Positions 5,309 to 8,333 of a stretch of DNA of 8,333 nucleotides are shown in pieces (the stretch's first letter is position 1; every line of letters starts with the position of its first letter). Location: positions 1-8,333 of the forward strand of contig JBAXRO010000077.1 in NCBI GenBank assembly GCA_037131165.1. The letters are read 5' to 3'. The position numbers and the translations under genes are program-made. The DNA comes from WLNJ01 sp037131165 (lineage in GTDB: Bacteria; Actinomycetota; Thermoleophilia; Solirubrobacterales; Solirubrobacteraceae). The notes under the pieces were generated by a model. That model saw only the letters and a program-made list of their open reading frames with translations, was not told where the DNA came from and did not search any database.

Positions 5309-6787
5309 ATGGCCGGAACCGCCCGCAGGCTGCTCAAGACAGCTTTCGCCTACCAGGTGTCCGACCTGGTCTCGAAGCCGCTCGCCCTGCTTCTGCTCCC
5401 GCTCTACACGCGCCACCTGACCAGCTCCGACTACGGAACGGCCGAGCTGATCGGGGCGGGTGTCGTCTTCACCAGCATCGTCGTCAGGCTCGGGATCGGC
5501 GAGGCATTCGTCCGCTACCACTACGAACAGCTCGACTCGGCCGGGCGCGACGCACTGGCCCGGCGCTCGGTCATCGCGCTGGGGTTGATCTCCTCGGTCG
5601 TCTGCCTTGCGGTCGCCGCATTCGCCGAACCGATCTCCGAGCTCGTCCTCGACGGACCCGATCCGACGATCATCCGGATCGCTGCGCTCGGCCTGTGGGC
5701 GTTCTCGAACCTCGAGCTTGCCCAGGCACTGCTCAGGGTCGAGGAGCGGGCCCGGGAGTACGCGTCGTTCTCGATCGCGAACGTCCTGATGACCGTCTCC
5801 CTGACGGTGTGGCTCGTCGTCTTCCGCGGCGACGGGGCCAACGGCCTGCTGTTCGGCAACTACGCGGCATCGACAGTGGTGCTGCTTGCGCTTTGGTTCT
5901 GGGAGCGCGAGCGGTTGCGGGCAAAGGCCGGGCAGGCGACCGGGATGGCCACGCTATTGCGCTTCGGCCTGCCGACGGTTCCCGCCGACGCAAGCGTCTT
6001 CGCTCTCAACCTGATCGACAGGGCTTGGCTCTTTCACGGCAAGGGCGGGGCTGCCGCTGCCGGCCTCTACTCGCTGGCGATCAAGCTCTCCGGCGGGATG
6101 ATCGCCCTCGCCCGCGGCTTCCAGTACGCGTGGCCGCCACTCGCCTATTCCGTGAAGGACGATCGCGAGGCCGCCCGCCTTTACGCCGCCGTCACCACCT
6201 GGTACGCGGCCGTCACGGGGCTGGCCGTCGCCGCTCTGGTGTTGCTCGGTCGCTGGGTCGTGAGGCTGCTCGCGGCCCCGTCCTACTACGAGGCGCACAA
6301 GGCGCTCCCTTGGGTGGCACTCGGTTGGGCGATGTACGGCCTGTTCCAGGTTCTCGTCGCCGTCGGGGGCCGGGCGAAGGTCACGACGCGCAACTTCCCG
6401 GCCGCTCTGGCCGGCCTGGCGGCGAACATTGTCTTCCTCGCCCTGTTCGTCGAGCCATTCGGGATCGCCGGTGCCGGCATGGCCTTGGCCGGCGCCTACG
6501 TCGTGATGATCGTCGTCCTCAGGCTCCTGACCCGCAATCTCTTCGAGGTCCGCTTCGAATGGCTTCGTCTCGGCCACCTGCTGCTCGTCGCCGGCGGGAT
6601 CTCGATCGCGGGGAACCTGCTGCTGCCGACCGAGGGCCTCTCCGGCCTGTTGCCGAGGGTCGCCCTCGCCGCTTCGATCCCGCTCGTCCTCTGGGTCACC
6701 CGCTTCGCCCGACCGGGAGAGATTGCCGCAGCGGGCCGCGGGGTCGCCGCCCTCAGGACCCGGCTTGCTGCGCCTCGCGGCGGTTGA
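5309..6787 (+). CDS. Wzx-like oligosaccharide flippase (MOP superfamily)
   Basis: A 492-residue polytopic protein with about 12-14 hydrophobic segments, the usual size for Wzx/RfbX-type flippases, which move undecaprenyl-linked oligosaccharides to the outer face of the membrane. The N-terminus (FAYQVSDLVSKPLALLLLPL, 13-32, then YTRHLTSSDYGTAEL, 33-47) is the characteristic opening of polysaccharide biosynthesis flippases. A repeat of the fold begins near 213 with LRFGLPTVPADASVFALN followed by LIDRAWLF, containing the Asp-Arg pair (237-238) often seen at this site, then GLYSLAIKL (252-260). The C-terminal tail is basic (RTRLAAPRGG). It is flanked by two glycosyltransferases on the opposite strand, in line with a role in exporting their lipid-linked product. 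Its last 35 bases overlap the end of the convergent GT2 gene. The family call is firm; the glycan exported is unknown. Confidence 0.9.
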   Translation: MAGTARRLLKTAFAYQVSDLVSKPLALLLLPLYTRHLTSSDYGTAELIGAGVVFTSIVVRLGIGEAFVRYHYEQLDSAGRDALARRSVIALGLISSVVCLAVAAFAEPISELVLDGPDPTIIRIAALGLWAFSNLELAQALLRVEERAREYASFSIANVLMTVSLTVWLVVFRGDGANGLLFGNYAASTVVLLALWFWERERLRAKAGQATGMATLLRFGLPTVPADASVFALNLIDRAWLFHGKGGAAAAGLYSLAIKLSGGMIALARGFQYAWPPLAYSVKDDREAARLYAAVTTWYAAVTGLAVAALVLLGRWVVRLLAAPSYYEAHKALPWVALGWAMYGLFQVLVAVGGRAKVTTRNFPAALAGLAANIVFLALFVEPFGIAGAGMALAGAYVVMIVVLRLLTRNLFEVRFEWLRLGHLLLVAGGISIAGNLLLPTEGLSGLLPRVALAASIPLVLWVTRFARPGEIAAAGRGVAALRTRLAAPRGG

Positions 6788-7715
6788 ACTCGGCCGCCGC
6801 CTCGCGCAGGCCCGAGCCATTCGCGGGCGAGAGTGTTGCCTTGACGTGCCAGAGGTAGCGGGCGCGGTCATGGCCGGGGAGCACCGTTGCCGCAACAGCC
6901 CGGACGAGGTAGGGGAAGGCGATCAGGGGCCTCATCGCGAGCGCCTGGAGTGGCCCAAGGTGGGTCGAGAGGTAGCGGTTGCGGCCCCGGGCGAATTCCA
7001 CAATTCGCCGCTGCGCCGAGGCTCCCGTGGAGAGTCCCTCGTGGTGCACGGCGACTGCCTCCGGGACGTGCAGGGTCGAGCGGCCGGCATCGGCCAGGCG
7101 TTTGCAGAGATCGGTCTCGTCGGAGTAGACGAAGTACCCGGGGTCGAGCCTGCCGACGGAGTCGGCCGCCTCGCGGTCGAGCAGCATCGCGGCCGACTGT
7201 GCCCAGTCGACTTCGATCGTCCCGGGGCCCCGACCCGACTGCACGGTGAAGCGACGGTGCAGGAACAGGGCCCCGGCCAGCACCGTGCCCCAGCCGGGGA
7301 AGCGCCAAGCCGAGGGTTGCTCACGGCGATCGGGTCGAAGCAGCATCGCCCCGGCCGCCGCCGCCTTCGGGTTCGCTTCGAGGGCCGCGCGGAGTGCCGC
7401 GGTCGCTCCCGGCTGGAGGATCGCGTCCTCGTTGAGCAGCATGCAGTAGCGGCCGTTGGCCGCCCCGATCAGCTCGCTGTCGTTCTCGGCCTTGCCTCGT
7501 CTCGAGCGCAGTGCGATTACCCGGTCGACGACCGGATGAGCCGAGGCCATCTCCGCCGAGCCGTCCTTGGAGAAGTTGTCGAGCACGATCGCCTCGGTCT
7601 CGAATGGAAGAGATCGCTGCTCCTCTGAGAGGGCGTCGAGGCACTCCGACAGTCGTTCGCGCTGGGCGGTGTTGACGACGCACCATGTGAGTTCGATCCC
7701 GGTCACTTCGGCCAT
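6753..7715 (-). CDS. GT2 family glycosyltransferase (WbbL/rhamnosyltransferase-like)
   Basis: A 320-residue GT-A fold enzyme. Motifs in order are VLDNFSKDGS (44-53, the nucleotide-binding start, usually VDNxSxDGS), the AENDSELIGAANGRY segment (76-90), MLLNEDAIL (92-100) with Asn95-Glu96-Asp97 in the DXD place, DWAQSAAMLLDR (170-181) and GYFVYSDETDLCKRL (193-207), the catalytic-base region found as EDxDLCxR in WbbL relatives. HVPEAVAVHHEG (216-227) is the conserved strand and His pair near the end of the domain. After about 242 there is a basic, partly amphipathic tail with one hydrophobic stretch (about 260-280) that may hold it to the membrane. WbbL-type enzymes add rhamnose or similar sugars to lipid-linked intermediates; the sugar here is not fixed by sequence. 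The ATG at 7715 has only a distant GAGAGG; a GTG three codons later is possible. Its 3' end overlaps the flippase gene. Confidence 0.88.
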   Translation of the reverse strand: MAEVTGIELTWCVVNTAQRERLSECLDALSEEQRSLPFETEAIVLDNFSKDGSAEMASAHPVVDRVIALRSRRGKAENDSELIGAANGRYCMLLNEDAILQPGATAALRAALEANPKAAAAGAMLLRPDRREQPSAWRFPGWGTVLAGALFLHRRFTVQSGRGPGTIEVDWAQSAAMLLDREAADSVGRLDPGYFVYSDETDLCKRLADAGRSTLHVPEAVAVHHEGLSTGASAQRRIVEFARGRNRYLSTHLGPLQALAMRPLIAFPYLVRAVAATVLPGHDRARYLWHVKATLSPANGSGLREAAAEFNRREAQQAGS

Positions 7716-7780
7716 GATCGCGCAAGGCCTCTCGGACCGGTCGCCGCCACCCCGCCAGCCTTGCCGGACGGCCGCGGCGC

Positions 7781-7808
7781 TACCGTTTTCCCGGCGATGC
7801 CGCGGGAG
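7781..7808 (+). promoter_or_regulatory. -10 box and ribosome-binding site for the GT4-like gene
   Basis: TACCGT (7781-7786) resembles the boxes at 5272 and 5295. A transcript starting about 7 bases later would have a leader of roughly 24 bases containing GGGAG (7804-7808), 8 bases before the ATG at 7817. This ribosome site is what selects ATG 7817 over the ATG at 7797, which is in another frame and reaches a stop after 7 codons. Confidence 0.5.
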
Positions 7809-7816
7809 TCCAGCCG

Positions 7817-8333
7817 ATGAAGGTCCAGGTCGTCGATCCCGCCGCTTACACGCCGGCCTACGACCACGCTCTCTGCCGGGCGCTCGGACGCGCTGGAGCC
7901 GAGGTCGAGCTTGCGACCGCGCCCTTCCCCTACGGCTCCGTCCCGTCGGCCGAGGGTTACCGCAGGGTCGAACGGTTCTATCGCGGCCTTCCCGGAGGCG
8001 CCGGTTCGGCGCTGCTGAGGGCCGGCAGGGCCGCCCGCCACCTGCCTGACATGATCGCCTGGAGGCGTTCGATCAAGGGCTTCGATCTGATCCACGCTCA
8101 GTGGCTAGCCGTCCAGGGGCTCGACGTTCACCTGCTGCCCAAGGAGCGTCCGCTCGTGATGACCGCCCACGACGTGCTCCCCCGCGAGCCGCGCCCGGGC
8201 CAGGTCCGCGCCCAGGCCCGCCTCTGGCAGCGCGCTGACGCGGTCGTCGTCCACAGTGAGCATGGTCGCGCTCGCCTCGTCGATGCCCTCGGGGTCGACG
8301 GGGCCAAGGTCGAAGTGATCCCGCACGGTCCGC
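7817..8333 (+). CDS. GT4-like (GT-B) glycosyltransferase, N-terminal part only
   Basis: The frame is open from the ATG at 7817 to the right edge, giving 172 codons of a protein that should be about 350-400 residues. It begins with MKVQVVDPAAYTPAYDHAL, the first strand and glycine-poor loop of a GT4-type donor/acceptor cleft, followed by LGRAGAEVELATAPFPYG (23-40). DLIHAQWLAVQGL (90-102) and LVMTAHDVLPRE (113-124) are the central strands, the latter with the conserved His118-Asp119 pair. ADAVVVHSEHGRARLVDALG (140-159) and KVEVIPHGP (164-172) are the typical end of the N-terminal domain, where GT4 enzymes read xxVIPxGxD. The C-terminal nucleotide-sugar-binding domain lies outside, so donor class cannot be judged. 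It diverges from the GT2 gene over 101 bp and has a good GGGAG ribosome site. It probably adds one sugar to the lipid-linked glycan made by this locus. Confidence 0.85.
   Translation, partial: MKVQVVDPAAYTPAYDHALCRALGRAGAEVELATAPFPYGSVPSAEGYRRVERFYRGLPGGAGSALLRAGRAARHLPDMIAWRRSIKGFDLIHAQWLAVQGLDVHLLPKERPLVMTAHDVLPREPRPGQVRAQARLWQRADAVVVHSEHGRARLVDALGVDGAKVEVIPHGP

Noticed and set aside
4993..6858. A 621-codon open frame on the plus strand, longer than any accepted gene here
   Set aside because: It is a +1-frame shadow of the flippase. Its protein is arginine- and glycine-rich with no domain, while the frame at 5309-6787 gives a clean polytopic flippase.
5954..6895. A 313-codon minus-strand open frame over the flippase
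   Set aside because: The translation is rich in Gly, Arg, Glu and Asp with no motif. It is the antisense shadow expected under a GC-rich gene and conflicts with two well-supported genes.

Overview
The window is GC-rich, with strong G/C preference at third codon positions. It has GTG and TTG starts next to ATG, and TANNNT boxes placed 7-8 bases before several start codons, as in leaderless actinobacterial transcripts. With an AftD-type membrane glycosyltransferase, this suggests an actinobacterium, perhaps a deep-branching Thermoleophilia-like lineage. The lineage is an inference from style; no marker gene is present. All eight genes look chromosomal. I see no mobile element, CRISPR array, tRNA or rRNA.

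Layout: (1) 1-2847, minus strand: a two-gene operon of polytopic GT-C enzymes, an ArnT/PMT-like glycosyltransferase followed by an AftD-like (DUF3367) arabinofuranosyltransferase-type protein that runs off the left edge. (2) 2871-4180, plus strand: a class I methyltransferase (Methyltransf_24 type), then a small single-pass membrane protein of unknown function with its own promoter, closed by a hairpin at 4204-4231 that probably serves as a terminator in both directions. (3) 4236-5264, minus strand: a GT-B glycosyltransferase. (4) 5309-6787, plus strand: a Wzx-like flippase, diverging from (3) across 44 bp. (5) 6753-7715, minus strand: a GT2 glycosyltransferase whose 3' end overlaps the flippase by 35 bp. 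(6) 7817 to the right edge, plus strand: the N-terminal part of a GT4-like glycosyltransferase.

Together the genes form part of a cell-surface glycan locus. Cytoplasmic GT2, GT4 and GT-B enzymes could build a lipid-linked oligosaccharide, perhaps modified by the methyltransferase. The flippase could move it across the membrane. The GT-C enzymes, which use polyprenyl-phosphate sugars on the outer face, could extend or decorate it. No polymerase, ligase, initiating transferase or nucleotide-sugar synthesis gene is in view, so the product cannot be named.

The unusual aspect is organisation. Instead of one long operon, the genes mostly alternate in strand with very short divergent gaps, tail-to-tail contact, and apparent leaderless promoters placed almost on top of one another. 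I did not find a clear new defence or mobile system. The better leads are the AftD-like pathway, the small membrane protein and the compact divergent promoters.
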